Below are positions 1 to 8,738 of a stretch of 64,000 bases of DNA, piece by piece (positions within the stretch are counted from its first letter, which is position 1; every line of letters begins with the position of its first letter). The stretch comes from an uncultured Lachnospiraceae bacterium (lineage in GTDB: Bacteria > Bacillota > Clostridia > Lachnospirales > Lachnospiraceae). The stretch covers positions 124,001-188,000 of the forward strand of contig URXX01000001.1 in NCBI GenBank assembly GCA_900551895.1, read 5' to 3'. Below the pieces are notes generated by a model, which was not told the origin of the DNA, did no database searches, and was given only the letters and a program-made list of their open reading frames with translations. The position numbers were made by a program, and so were the translations under genes.

Positions 1-1
1 G

Positions 2-2092
2 ACAGGATCTGCTGTTGTTCCGGAAGGAATTGATGTGGCAAATGCACAGAGAGTAAAAGAAGTTTATGGAGACAGAATGGGAATCTGGTGGAACTATCCA
101 TGTACAGATTACATTAAGGAGAAATTGGCTTTAGGACCGATTTACGGACTCGATAAAGGATTGGAAAAAGAAGTGGATTTCTTAGTGATGAATCCGATGG
201 AGCATGCGGAACTTTCTAAGATTTCACTGGCAACCGGAGCAGATTACGCATGGAATACAGCGGCATACGACTATGAAAAATCTTTTGAAACAGCCATTGA
301 TGAACTTTACGGAGAGTTGGCGCCTTATATGTATACATTTGCAAATCACTCATCAAGACTGGTAGCCGGCTGGGCTTCTACAGGAAGAGCGGATGCACCG
401 GCTGTGCGTGAATTGATGAATACAACAATGAGAAAAGTGGCACGGGGAGAAGATGCGGCGAAAGAAATCGAAACTTTAAAGCAGGAATTTGATCAGATGA
501 TTTTGGCAGCGGATACATTGAAAGCAAAACTTCCGGCAGAAGAACTATCTCATTGCAGCGGAAATTTAGACAAACTGAAAGCGCTTGGCGAAAATGATAA
601 AGTGGCATTGGAATTGCTTATCGAAAAGAATGCAGTTGACAGCGATAAAGAAAAAGTACAGACTTTGACAAATCAATTGAATAAGAATATGGCTTCTCTA
701 CAGTCGGGAAAACTTGTTTCTGAACAGACAGCGCTCGCATTTATCAAAGAAGTATTAGACTATAGCGTTGAGCCGAATGCGGCATTTAAAGTTTCTGATA
801 CATTTGTGACACCGGGAGAGGAAATTCAACTCACAAATACAAGTTCCATTTCTTCTACAGAACTTGAATGGTCTATGCCGGGAGCAAACGTGCAGACAAG
901 CACAGAAGAAAATCCGAAGATTTCTTATGAAAAAGAAGGTGTTTATACAATCACTCTGAGGGCAAAGAATAAAAGCGGAGAGAGTGATGAGATTATAAAA
1001 CAGGATTTTATTACTGTATCTAAAGATGCGAAAAAAGAAGAGGTGAATCTTGCATTGAACAAGACCGCTACAGCCAGCGGACAGACGGCAGATGCAGAAT
1101 CACCTGAAAAGGCAATTGACGGAATTGTAAATACAAAGTGGTGTACGACAAACGCCGGCGGACAGTGGATGCAGATTGATTTAGGAAAAGTAAGTACGCT
1201 TACAGAAATTGTAATCAATCATGCAGAGATGGGAGGAGAAGGTTCTTCTCTGAACACAGCGGCATATCATGTAGAAGTGAGTGAAAATGGACAGGATTAT
1301 AAGGAAGTGCTGCGAGTGGAGAAAAACACAGCAGGTCTTACGGAAGATCCAATCGCAGTGACACACGGAAGATATGTAAAACTTTGGATTGATGAACCGA
1401 CACAGGGCGGTGACAATGCGGCTCGTATTTATGAAGTGGAAGTGAAAGGTCTTGAGGAAGCAATTGAAATTCCGCCTGTTTACGATGCAAATAAAAAGGT
1501 ATCTACAGAAGCATTAGAGAAAACATTAGAACTTGCAAAGAAAGCAGATACAAAAGGCGCATTGAAGTCTGCCAAAGTCAGATTTGAAACGGCAGTGAGG
1601 GATGCGGAAGCACTTCTTGCAAAAGTGGAAGCCGGAGTGGAAGATGTGACACAGAAAATGGTGGATGTGGCAAATCAGGAATTGTTAGATGCGATGAAAG
1701 GCTTGGAAATCAAGCAGGGAGATAAAACAGAGTTGAACAAAGTGATTGCTGAAGCTGAAAAACTGAACAAGTCAGATTATGAAGAAAAAGGTTTTGCAGA
1801 AATGCAAAAAGCATTGAAAGCAGCAAAAGAAATGGCTGTAAATGAAGATGCAACACAGGAAATGGTAGATGCATCCGTGAAAAAATTGCGTGAAGCAATT
1901 GATAAACTGGTACTTGTGAAAAACAATGGCAATGAAACTCAGAACTCACAGACAAAACCGGAAAAGGGTGATTCGCAGAAAGAACCTGTGAAAACAGGAG
2001 ATTCGTCAGCGATAGCAGGAAGTCTTTTTGGTTTATTGTTCGCAGCAGTTTTAGTTGTGATGACAAAATTTCGCAGAGAGAAAAATGTATAG
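2..2092 (+). CDS. GH84 family beta-N-acetylglucosaminidase (hyaluronidase/NagH-like), cell-wall anchored, 3' part only
   Basis: The reading frame is open to the first base, so this is the C-terminal 696 codons of a longer gene. The opening residues, with WWNYP and the following ALGPIYGLD, match the end of a GH84 catalytic domain; the catalytic Asp pair would lie upstream of the window. A helical post-catalytic region follows, then a PKD-like beta domain (about 790-1030), an F5/8 type C (discoidin-like) carbohydrate-binding domain (about 1040-1450) and FIVAR-like helical repeats (about 1500-1920). The end is a sortase-type tail with PVKTGD, a hydrophobic segment and KFRREK. GH84 enzymes of this kind remove GlcNAc from mucin or hyaluronan-type glycans at the cell surface. 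Family is confident; exact substrate is not. Confidence 0.88.
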   Translation, partial: TGSAVVPEGIDVANAQRVKEVYGDRMGIWWNYPCTDYIKEKLALGPIYGLDKGLEKEVDFLVMNPMEHAELSKISLATGADYAWNTAAYDYEKSFETAIDELYGELAPYMYTFANHSSRLVAGWASTGRADAPAVRELMNTTMRKVARGEDAAKEIETLKQEFDQMILAADTLKAKLPAEELSHCSGNLDKLKALGENDKVALELLIEKNAVDSDKEKVQTLTNQLNKNMASLQSGKLVSEQTALAFIKEVLDYSVEPNAAFKVSDTFVTPGEEIQLTNTSSISSTELEWSMPGANVQTSTEENPKISYEKEGVYTITLRAKNKSGESDEIIKQDFITVSKDAKKEEVNLALNKTATASGQTADAESPEKAIDGIVNTKWCTTNAGGQWMQIDLGKVSTLTEIVINHAEMGGEGSSLNTAAYHVEVSENGQDYKEVLRVEKNTAGLTEDPIAVTHGRYVKLWIDEPTQGGDNAARIYEVEVKGLEEAIEIPPVYDANKKVSTEALEKTLELAKKADTKGALKSAKVRFETAVRDAEALLAKVEAGVEDVTQKMVDVANQELLDAMKGLEIKQGDKTELNKVIAEAEKLNKSDYEEKGFAEMQKALKAAKEMAVNEDATQEMVDASVKKLREAIDKLVLVKNNGNETQNSQTKPEKGDSQKEPVKTGDSSAIAGSLFGLLFAAVLVVMTKFRREKNV

Positions 2093-2108
2093 TGAAATAG
2101 GATAATAG

Positions 2109-2140
2109 AACCCCCAAAGAATTTAAGTTCTTTGGGGGTT
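2109..2140. terminator. Bidirectional terminator between the GH84 gene and feoB
   Basis: A 13-bp perfect inverted repeat, AACCCCCAAAGAA and its complement, encloses a 6-base loop. It lies between two convergent genes and can serve both. The T-tract on the plus side is short. Confidence 0.8.
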
Positions 2141-2148
2141 CCGTTTGT

Positions 2149-4191
2149 TTAGAAAAGTAAACCGATATGATATACGATAAAACTCATTATCCATGCAACG
2201 ATAAGTTGGAAACTGATAATCGCAAACGTAAGTTTTTTGCTATGTACTTCTCGATTGATTGTAGCGATTGTAGCGGTACACGGTACATACAGGAGACAGA
2301 AGACCATAAGTGCATATGCATTTGCCGAACCAAATCCCATTCCACCAAGTGTAACAGCCAAAGCGCTCATACCGCTTGCAGAAGTAATATTCTGTATACC
2401 GAAGAGTACGCCGCAACTGGAAACGACAACTTCTTTTGCGGCAATTCCTGCGATAAGTGCAACAATAATCTGCCAGTAACCTAGACCGAGAGGTTTAAAT
2501 ATAGGAACAATCAATCTTCCCACCATAGAACCGAAACTCTGCGTAATATCCGTTACATATCCGGTTGGTCCGAAGTTTAACAGAACCCACATAATGACGG
2601 ATGCGATAAAGATAACGGTTCCTGCTTTTGTCAGATAATCTTTTATTTTTTCCCAAACATAAATCGCGATCGTATGAGCATTCGGTGTCTTGTATTCGGG
2701 AAGTTCAATAAGCAGAGTGTTTTCTGCTTTGCTTCCGTCAAATTTAGAAATAATAAATGCGGTTACTATGGCAACGATAATTCCGATAAGGTACATGGAA
2801 TAAGAAACAAGCAGGGCGTGTTTCGGGAAAAAGACTTGTGAAAACAAAACGTAAATCGGCAATCTTGCACTACACGACATAAACGGTGTGACAAGAATAG
2901 TTTTCAGCCTGTCTTTTTTGTGTTCCAATGCACGGGATGCCATAATAGCGGGAACGGAGCAGCCAAATCCCAAAAGGAGGGGAATAAAAGCACGTCCCGA
3001 TAAACCTAATTTACTCATAATATCGTCCATGACAAAGGCAACTCTTGACATATATCCGCTATCCTCGAGAAAAGCAAGTGCGAGGAAGAGGATGAAGATA
3101 TTTGGAAGGAAAGTAAGAATACCCCCAACACCCGAAATAATTCCGTCTACGACAAGTGAGATAACCATATCGCTTGCATGAACAGAGGCGAGCAGGTTAG
3201 CCACATTTCCGGAGAAAAATTCTAAAAAGACTTCAAAGTACCCTTTCAGCCAGTCGCCAATCGTAAAGGTAAAGAAGAATACGAGCGCCATAATGCCGAG
3301 AAAAATCGGCAGTCCCCATATCTTATGGGTCAGATAAAAGTCAATTTTCTCTGTTCGCTCTTCTTTCTGCGTTTTATTTACTAAAACTTCTTTTATGATT
3401 TCTTCAATAAAATCATATTTCTGATTAATAATTTCCGCCTCATAGTTTTTCGTCAAAATATGTGACAAATCCAGCGGATGACGTTTTAACACTTCTGTAT
3501 CGTTCTCCAAAATTTTGATAGCGTGCCATCTCTTTAAAGCACTGTCAGGATAGTGTCGGTCAAATTCATCTTGAATTAAGTCGATTTTATCTTCAATCTC
3601 ATCGGAATAGACCATAGCGTATTCGTGGTGATGATTGTGGTGATGCTTTGGCGTGTGATCGTGGTGATGATGAATGAATTTACTCTGTTGCGCATAATCT
3701 TTATGATGTGCAATCGCATGAAGTAATATGGAAAGTCCTGTCTTTTTGCGGGCAGAAACCGGAATTGCAGGAATACCAAGCATTTCGGGGAGCCTGTGCA
3801 AGTCGATTTCCATTCCGCGTTCCTCGACAATATCCATCATGTTTAAAGCGAGGATAACAGGTTTTCCCAATTCGATTAATTGAAGCGTAAGGTATAAGTT
3901 ACGTTCCAAAGAGGACGCGTCCACTACGTCCACGATAACGTCCACGTCATCGCTTAAAATACATTCGCGGGAAACTTTTTCTTCCATTGTATAGGAAGTC
4001 AGGCTGTATATACCCGGAAGGTCGATGAGTTTAAATGTATCCCCTTTATATGTTGTTGTGCCTTCTTTCTTTTCTACGGTTACTCCCGGCCAGTTGGCAA
4101 CTTTTAAATTAGCGCCGGTGAAGGCATTGAAAAGAGTTGTTTTTCCGCAGTTTGGATTTCCGATAAATCCTACTTTAATTACATTATCCAT
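2149..4191 (-). CDS. feoB: Ferrous iron transporter B
   Basis: FeoB imports Fe(II) across the cytoplasmic membrane. The 680-residue protein has the expected order: an N-terminal GTPase domain with P-loop GNPNCGKTT, switch region VANWPGVTVEKKEG, DLPGIYSLT (G3) and NMMD (G4); a helical linker; then a membrane domain with the paired gate segments including GCSVPA and the CTATIATINRE stretch. Residues about 174-190 form an unusual His-rich insert (HHHHDHTPKHHHNHHH) that could bind metal. Its start overlaps the end of feoA by 8 bases, so the two are translationally coupled and co-transcribed from the Fur-box promoter upstream of feoA. Confidence 0.97.
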   Translation of the reverse strand: MDNVIKVGFIGNPNCGKTTLFNAFTGANLKVANWPGVTVEKKEGTTTYKGDTFKLIDLPGIYSLTSYTMEEKVSRECILSDDVDVIVDVVDASSLERNLYLTLQLIELGKPVILALNMMDIVEERGMEIDLHRLPEMLGIPAIPVSARKKTGLSILLHAIAHHKDYAQQSKFIHHHHDHTPKHHHNHHHEYAMVYSDEIEDKIDLIQDEFDRHYPDSALKRWHAIKILENDTEVLKRHPLDLSHILTKNYEAEIINQKYDFIEEIIKEVLVNKTQKEERTEKIDFYLTHKIWGLPIFLGIMALVFFFTFTIGDWLKGYFEVFLEFFSGNVANLLASVHASDMVISLVVDGIISGVGGILTFLPNIFILFLALAFLEDSGYMSRVAFVMDDIMSKLGLSGRAFIPLLLGFGCSVPAIMASRALEHKKDRLKTILVTPFMSCSARLPIYVLFSQVFFPKHALLVSYSMYLIGIIVAIVTAFIISKFDGSKAENTLLIELPEYKTPNAHTIAIYVWEKIKDYLTKAGTVIFIASVIMWVLLNFGPTGYVTDITQSFGSMVGRLIVPIFKPLGLGYWQIIVALIAGIAAKEVVVSSCGVLFGIQNITSASGMSALAVTLGGMGFGSANAYALMVFCLLYVPCTATIATINREVHSKKLTFAIISFQLIVAWIMSFIVYHIGLLF

Positions 4192-4414
4192 TTTCCACCT
4201 CGGTTACTGTGATATGCTCTGCAATACGTTTGCCGATAGCAAAGCGGGTACCACGAAATTTAATTGTAAGAGAACCTTTTTTATCATTGTTCAGAATAGT
4301 GATGAGCGTGCCGTGTGTAAGTCCGAGTGCTTCCAAACGCCGCTCTAACTGTAATTCTAAATCAATATTCTCTACACGGTATAAATGATGATTTAGTCCC
4401 TGTTTTAAATACAT
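4184..4414 (-). CDS. feoA: Ferrous iron transport protein A
   Basis: FeoA is a small SH3-like cytosolic partner required for FeoB activity. The 76-residue protein shows the family pattern LERRLEALGLTHGTLITIL followed by the GxRFAIGKRIAEHI strand. An upstream in-frame TTG at 4420 would put the start one base from the GGAGG, while the ATG at 4414 sits 7 bases from it, so 4414 is chosen. It is the first gene of the feoAB operon. Confidence 0.93.
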   Translation of the reverse strand: MYLKQGLNHHLYRVENIDLELQLERRLEALGLTHGTLITILNNDKKGSLTIKFRGTRFAIGKRIAEHITVTEVENG

Positions 4415-4435
4415 GAGCAAACCTCCAAATGTTAT

Positions 4436-4450
4436 TGATAATTATTATCT
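4436..4450 (-). promoter_or_regulatory. Fur box upstream of feoA
   Basis: The sequence TGATAATTATTATCT contains the perfect palindrome GATAAT-T-ATTATC and matches the 7-1-7 Fur consensus TGATAATnATTATCA at 14 of 15 positions. It lies just downstream of the feoA -10 element, where a repressor would block transcription when iron is plentiful. Confidence 0.8.
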
Positions 4451-4457
4451 GTTGAGT

Positions 4458-4486
4458 ATTGTAAAACGATATGGCGTAAAATTCAA
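4458..4486 (-). promoter_or_regulatory. Promoter of feoAB
   Basis: Read on the minus strand this is TTGAAT, a 17-base spacer, then TACAAT. The expected start point falls at the edge of the Fur box. Confidence 0.7.
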
Positions 4487-4494
4487 GTATTTTG

Positions 4495-4522
4495 TTGGTA
4501 AAAGACAGAATTATGTTATAAT
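4495..4522 (+). promoter_or_regulatory. Promoter of the gene at 4555
   Basis: TTGGTA, a 16-base spacer and an extended -10 (TG-T-TATAAT) precede the ORF by about 30 bases. This promoter is divergent from feoAB. Confidence 0.65.
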
Positions 4523-4554
4523 ATAGTTCACTGCTGATAGAAAGGAGAAGGAAG

Positions 4555-5343
4555 ATGAACGGATACGAGATAATTATATGTTTTTTCATATATGGCTTTT
4601 TAGGCTGGTGTACAGAGGTGGCGTTTGCGGCGGTAAAAGAGAGGAGATTTGTCAACAGAGGATTTCTAAACGGACCAATCTGTCCGATTTATGGTGTCGG
4701 AGTAGTTATGGTTGTGCAGCTTTTAATGCCGTATAAATCAAATTTATTCTTATTATATGTGGCGTCGGTGATTGTCGTGACTGCTTTGGAGTGGCTGACA
4801 GGGTTTGCTTTGGATAAGATTTTTCATAATAAATGGTGGGACTACTCAGGTATGCCTCTTAACTTAAACGGATATGTCTGTCTGCTGTTTTCACTTATTT
4901 GGGGAGTTGCCTGTGTGGCGATTGTAAAATGGATTCATCCGTTTATCTATAAAGGGGTTACATTTTTACCTGTATGGCTGCTAATTACTTTAGATGTTGT
5001 TTTTGCCATAGTTATTTTAGCGGATCTCTGCGTAACGGTTTCTAAGATTCTGAAAGTAAATAAGCACTTGGAGAAAATGGAAGAGATTGCAGCAGAATTG
5101 CATCGTATTTCCGACGAAATCGGGCAGAATATTTCAAAAGATGTTTTGGGAGTGATTGAAAGAAGAGAGGATATTTCTGAAGAAATGTCTGTAAAGATTA
5201 CGGAATTAAAGCAGAAATATCGGGAGTTGGCGGTACATAATGCGAAAAATATGAAACGTCTTATGAAAGCGTTCCCTCGCATGACACCGAGAAAGCATAA
5301 AGAGATTATAGAAGAATTGAGAAATTATTTAAGAAAGAAATAA
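4555..5343 (+). CDS. Putative ABC-transporter permease-like membrane protein (PF06541 type)
   Basis: The 262-residue protein has about five hydrophobic segments in its first 165 residues, with the typical FFIYGFLGWCTEV start, RGFLNGPICPIYG and NKWWDYS motifs of the family labelled putative ABC-transporter type IV. A charged, probably coiled-coil cytoplasmic tail (about 175-262) follows. The family has no firmly established function and no ATPase gene lies beside it. The start has an AGAAAGGAGAAGGAAG ribosome site. The VanZ-like gene follows after 32 bases and is probably co-transcribed. Confidence 0.75.
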   Translation: MNGYEIIICFFIYGFLGWCTEVAFAAVKERRFVNRGFLNGPICPIYGVGVVMVVQLLMPYKSNLFLLYVASVIVVTALEWLTGFALDKIFHNKWWDYSGMPLNLNGYVCLLFSLIWGVACVAIVKWIHPFIYKGVTFLPVWLLITLDVVFAIVILADLCVTVSKILKVNKHLEKMEEIAAELHRISDEIGQNISKDVLGVIERREDISEEMSVKITELKQKYRELAVHNAKNMKRLMKAFPRMTPRKHKEIIEELRNYLRKK

Positions 5344-5375
5344 GTACAAAAGAAAATAAGGGGAGATAAATTATA

Positions 5376-6764
5376 ATGGGAATACAAAATTTAATTGCAA
5401 TGGGGAAAGAATATTTTATTTTGGGCGTGTTCGGTATTGCCCTTCTTATGGCGGCTGTATTTGTGGTGTATAAATTTTTATTAAAAGGAAAGAAAAAATT
5501 CACGTTCAGTCAGATACTCGGGTGGCTTTTACTTGGAAGTTACACGGTAGTTATACTCGGAGCGACAATGTTTATGAGAGTGGAAACGTATCAGTCGGGA
5601 AGTATTTTGCCGTTATTTTACGCTTATCGCGATGCATGGGTAAATTTTTCTGTGGCAGCATGGAGAAATCTTATTTTAAATATATGCATGTTTGTTCCTC
5701 TTGGAATTTTATTGCCGAGCCTGATGAGATGTTTCAGAAGTTTTTGGAAAACATATTTGGCAGGATTTCTCTTTACATTATGTATAGAAGGAATGCAACT
5801 GCTCGGGAAAAGAGGAATTTTTGAACTGGACGATATACTGCACAACACACTTGGAATGATGATCGGATATGGAATATATGAGATTGTTGTTGCAATAAAA
5901 AAGAGATATAACAATGAGAAAGTTTCATGGATAAAGATATTGAGTTTACAGTTGCCTCTCATTATCTGTGTCATCGGTTTTTTAACAATCTTTATTTTGT
6001 ATAATAATAAAGAACTGGGAAATGTGGGTGGACAGTACATTGTGACTTATGACAAAGATAAGTTGGAAGTAAAATCAGATGCGGAATATAGAAAAAAGAC
6101 AAAAGAAGTTCCTGTATATCAATTTGAAATGTGGGACAAAGATGAAGCGTCTGCTTTTGCAGAAAAACTATTTCAGAAAATGGGGACGGAATTAGAGGAA
6201 GATAGAAATGATTTCTATGAAGACACTGCCGTTTTTTATAGCAAAGACCAGAAAAATCTTTGGGTAAATTATGTGGGCGGAACATATGAGTTGCATGAGC
6301 CGTTTTCGGAAGAAAGCAATGTGAAAACAGATATTTCTGAGGAAGAGGTTCGCAAAGCGCTTGAGAAATACGGTATTGTTGTTCCTGACAAGGCAGTTTT
6401 TAAGAAAGATGAGGGAAGATATACATTTACCGTAGAAAAATTGGTTGAGAAAGACAGTATGCTGGACGGACAGATTAGCGGAGAATTAAGCGAAGACGGA
6501 AAAATAGTGGAATTAAGTTACGGATTAAAACAATGCAAAATGTACAAAACGTTCAAGGGAATAAGCGAGCAGGAGGCGTTTGAACAAATCCGTTCGGGAA
6601 AATTCTGGTATCCTTATGGAAGAAAAGACAGACTTTCTATTCTGGTGAAAGAGTGTGAAACAGCATATGAAACGGATTCAAAAGGATATTATCAGCCGGT
6701 ATATGTATTTGACTGTGAGGTAAACGGAGAAAAAAGCGAAATAAAAATTCCTGTATTACAATAG
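5376..6764 (+). CDS. VanZ-family membrane protein with extracytoplasmic C-terminal domain
   Basis: Residues about 1-205 carry six hydrophobic segments and a VanZ-like core (NLILNICMFVPLGILLPS, then CIEGMQLL and ELDDILHNTLGMMIGY). VanZ-family proteins affect tolerance to glycopeptides and lipopeptides, but their biochemical role is unsettled. Residues about 215-462 are soluble and probably outside the membrane; I do not recognise this part. There is no vancomycin resistance gene nearby, so this is one of the common chromosomal VanZ relatives. Ribosome site AAGGGGAG; a terminator follows immediately. Confidence 0.75.
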   Translation: MGIQNLIAMGKEYFILGVFGIALLMAAVFVVYKFLLKGKKKFTFSQILGWLLLGSYTVVILGATMFMRVETYQSGSILPLFYAYRDAWVNFSVAAWRNLILNICMFVPLGILLPSLMRCFRSFWKTYLAGFLFTLCIEGMQLLGKRGIFELDDILHNTLGMMIGYGIYEIVVAIKKRYNNEKVSWIKILSLQLPLIICVIGFLTIFILYNNKELGNVGGQYIVTYDKDKLEVKSDAEYRKKTKEVPVYQFEMWDKDEASAFAEKLFQKMGTELEEDRNDFYEDTAVFYSKDQKNLWVNYVGGTYELHEPFSEESNVKTDISEEEVRKALEKYGIVVPDKAVFKKDEGRYTFTVEKLVEKDSMLDGQISGELSEDGKIVELSYGLKQCKMYKTFKGISEQEAFEQIRSGKFWYPYGRKDRLSILVKECETAYETDSKGYYQPVYVFDCEVNGEKSEIKIPVLQ

Positions 6765-6775
6765 GAAAAAATGTG

Positions 6776-6810
6776 GAAAAGGTGGTTTATACTGCCTTTT
6801 CTATTTTTTT
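6776..6810 (+). terminator. Rho-independent terminator after the VanZ-like gene
   Basis: GAAAAGGTGG and CTGCCTTTTC pair (with two G-U pairs) around a 6-base loop, followed by TATTTTTTTG. Confidence 0.75.
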
Positions 6811-6879
6811 GCTTTCTTTTAAAAATCTTAAGAATTTAGCAAAAAGATTCAATATTTCTTAAATAAGCCATTAAAAAGC

Positions 6880-6901
6880 CTTAACGTTAAGTTGGTACAA
6901 T
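6880..6901 (+). promoter_or_regulatory. Promoter with palindromic operator for the glycolipid operon
   Basis: A TACAAT -10 element (6896-6901) has the perfect 12-bp palindrome CTTAACGTTAAG (6880-6891) directly upstream, between the -10 and where a -35 would be. No good -35 is visible. Related CTTA...TAAG half-sites occur at 6829 and 6858. This suggests a regulated promoter, but the regulator is unknown. Confidence 0.5.
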
Positions 6902-6926
6902 ATCAATAGAAACGGAGGACGGGCAA

Positions 6927-7520
6927 ATGAAGACAAAGACAAGACGAATTTTAAATATAATTACAGCGGTTAGTTTGATTTCCATTATAGCGTTTGTTTT
7001 ATACGGAATGCGTACGGGAATTTTGACAGATAGAGAGCAGTTGGAAATGCTTGTAGGAAAAAGCGGAGTATGGGGACCGATTTTATTTATTCTTATTCAG
7101 ATGATACAGGTTGTTATACCGATTGTACCGGGAGGAATTACCTGTGGCGTAGGAGTAGTGATTTTTGGAGCGTGGAGCGGACTTCTCTATAACTATATCG
7201 GAATTGTGGCAGGTTCATTGATTAATTTTTATTTGGCAAGAAGATATGGCACTTGTTTCGTAAAATATTTTGTAAAGGAAGAAACGTACGAAAAATATGC
7301 AGGCTGGCTGGAAAAAGGGAAAAAATTTGATAAGTTTTTTGCACTGGCGATTTTCTTCCCATGTGCCCCTGACGATGTGCTTTGTCTTATCGCAGGGCTG
7401 ACAAAAATGACATGGAAAAGGTTTACAACAATTATTTTACTTGGGAAACCATTGTCCATTGCAATGTACAGTATGGCATTGGTTTATGCGGGCAGTTGGA
7501 TAGAAAGATTTATTGCGTAA
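6927..7520 (+). CDS. TVP38/TMEM64 (VTT domain) membrane protein
   Basis: The 197-residue protein has several membrane segments and the VTT-domain pattern: MIQVVIPIVPGGITCGVG, then GSLINFYLARRYG and FFPCAPDDVLCLIAGLTKM. VTT/DedA-related proteins are linked to phospholipid scrambling in the membrane. It is the first gene of a three-gene operon with two glycosyltransferases, 12 bases from the next start, which suggests a role in moving or housing glycolipid precursors. That role is inference; the family call is confident. Confidence 0.85.
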   Translation: MKTKTRRILNIITAVSLISIIAFVLYGMRTGILTDREQLEMLVGKSGVWGPILFILIQMIQVVIPIVPGGITCGVGVVIFGAWSGLLYNYIGIVAGSLINFYLARRYGTCFVKYFVKEETYEKYAGWLEKGKKFDKFFALAIFFPCAPDDVLCLIAGLTKMTWKRFTTIILLGKPLSIAMYSMALVYAGSWIERFIA

Positions 7521-7532
7521 GGAGGAAGAGTC

Positions 7533-8738
7533 ATGAGAGTATTGATTACAACAGATTTATTTAAACCGACAATTAACGGAGTAGTGACCTCCGTTTTAAA
7601 TTTGGAGAGGGAGTTAAAAGAGCAGGGACATGAAGTGAAAATATTGGCAGTTTCGCAAAATGTATATTCTTATCGGGAAGATAATGCCTACTATATTAAA
7701 TCAGTACCTTCTCATATTTATCCGGAAGTGCGTGTTCCCATTTCCAAAGCGTCTTCTTTTGTGGAAGAATTAATCGAGTGGAAACCGGATGTGATTCACA
7801 GTCAATGCGAATTTTTCAGTTATGGATTTGCCAGGAGAATTGCAAAGGCGACAAACGCAAGGATTGTACATACATATCATACGTTATATGAACAGTATAC
7901 AGAATACCTTCCAATTGGAAAAAGACTTGGCAGGGCGGCTCTTGGAAAATGGATGAAAATGCGATTAAAAGATGTAAATCTTATTATTGCCCCGACAAAA
8001 AAGGTAGAACAGACTTTAAAACAGTACGGAATGACAAAAGATATTCGTATTGTGCCGACAGGTATTCAATTAGAAAAATTTAATAGTGCGGTTGATGAAA
8101 ATGCAGTTGCACAGTTGCGGGAAAAATACGGTATCCGAAAAGAAGATAAAGTGTTGTTAAGTTTGGGAAGACTTGGATTTGAAAAACGGATTGACGAACT
8201 TTTATATGGAATGAAAGAAGTCGTGAAAATGCAGGACAACGTAAAACTTTTAATTGTAGGAGGCGGGCCAGCGAGAGAAAGTTTGGAAAAACTGACGGAT
8301 GAATTGGAATTAAGAGAATACGTTCGTTTTGCGGGAATGGTAAATCCTGAAGAGGTGCAGACGTATTACCGTCTCGGAAATGTATTTGTCTGTGCATCCA
8401 CAAGCGAAACGCAGGGGCTTACTTATATTGAGGCGGCGGCAAGCGGATTACCGCTTATTTGCAGAAAGGACGCCTGTCTGTACGGCGTACTTGAGGAGGG
8501 AGGAAGCGGTTTTTCTTATCAGGATATTTACCGTTTTGCAAAGTATATCAGAACATATGTGACAGATGATGCGTGGCTTCAACAGGCGGGAAAACACAGT
8601 GAAAAAGTTGCAGGAAAATATAACACAAATCTGTTTGGAAAAGCCGTAGAGGGCATTTACAAAGAAGAAGTGATAAAAGGAGGTTTGGAACAATATGAAA
8701 GTATTACTTTATGCGAAAAATCAGCAAGTCGTATCTAA
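7533..8738 (+). CDS. GT4 glycosyltransferase, probable 1,2-diacylglycerol 3-glucosyltransferase
   Basis: The 401-residue protein is a GT-B fold glycosyltransferase of family 4. The N-terminal domain starts MRVLITTDLFKPTINGVVTS, a pattern typical of diacylglycerol glucosyltransferases, and has HTYHTLYEQYTEY. The C-terminal domain carries LSLGRLGFEKRIDELL and the EX7E-type site in ASTSETQGLTYIEAAASGLPLI. The product would be monoglucosyl-diacylglycerol on the cytoplasmic face, a glycolipid and lipoteichoic-acid anchor precursor. The next glycosyltransferase overlaps it by 44 bases, a BgsB/BgsA-like pairing. Substrate is inferred from similarity and pairing. Confidence 0.8.
   Translation: MRVLITTDLFKPTINGVVTSVLNLERELKEQGHEVKILAVSQNVYSYREDNAYYIKSVPSHIYPEVRVPISKASSFVEELIEWKPDVIHSQCEFFSYGFARRIAKATNARIVHTYHTLYEQYTEYLPIGKRLGRAALGKWMKMRLKDVNLIIAPTKKVEQTLKQYGMTKDIRIVPTGIQLEKFNSAVDENAVAQLREKYGIRKEDKVLLSLGRLGFEKRIDELLYGMKEVVKMQDNVKLLIVGGGPARESLEKLTDELELREYVRFAGMVNPEEVQTYYRLGNVFVCASTSETQGLTYIEAAASGLPLICRKDACLYGVLEEGGSGFSYQDIYRFAKYIRTYVTDDAWLQQAGKHSEKVAGKYNTNLFGKAVEGIYKEEVIKGGLEQYESITLCEKSASRI

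Noticed and set aside
5376..6764. A glycopeptide resistance determinant based on the VanZ domain
   Set aside because: There are no vanHAX or vanRS genes, and VanZ-like proteins are common chromosomal genes in Firmicutes.
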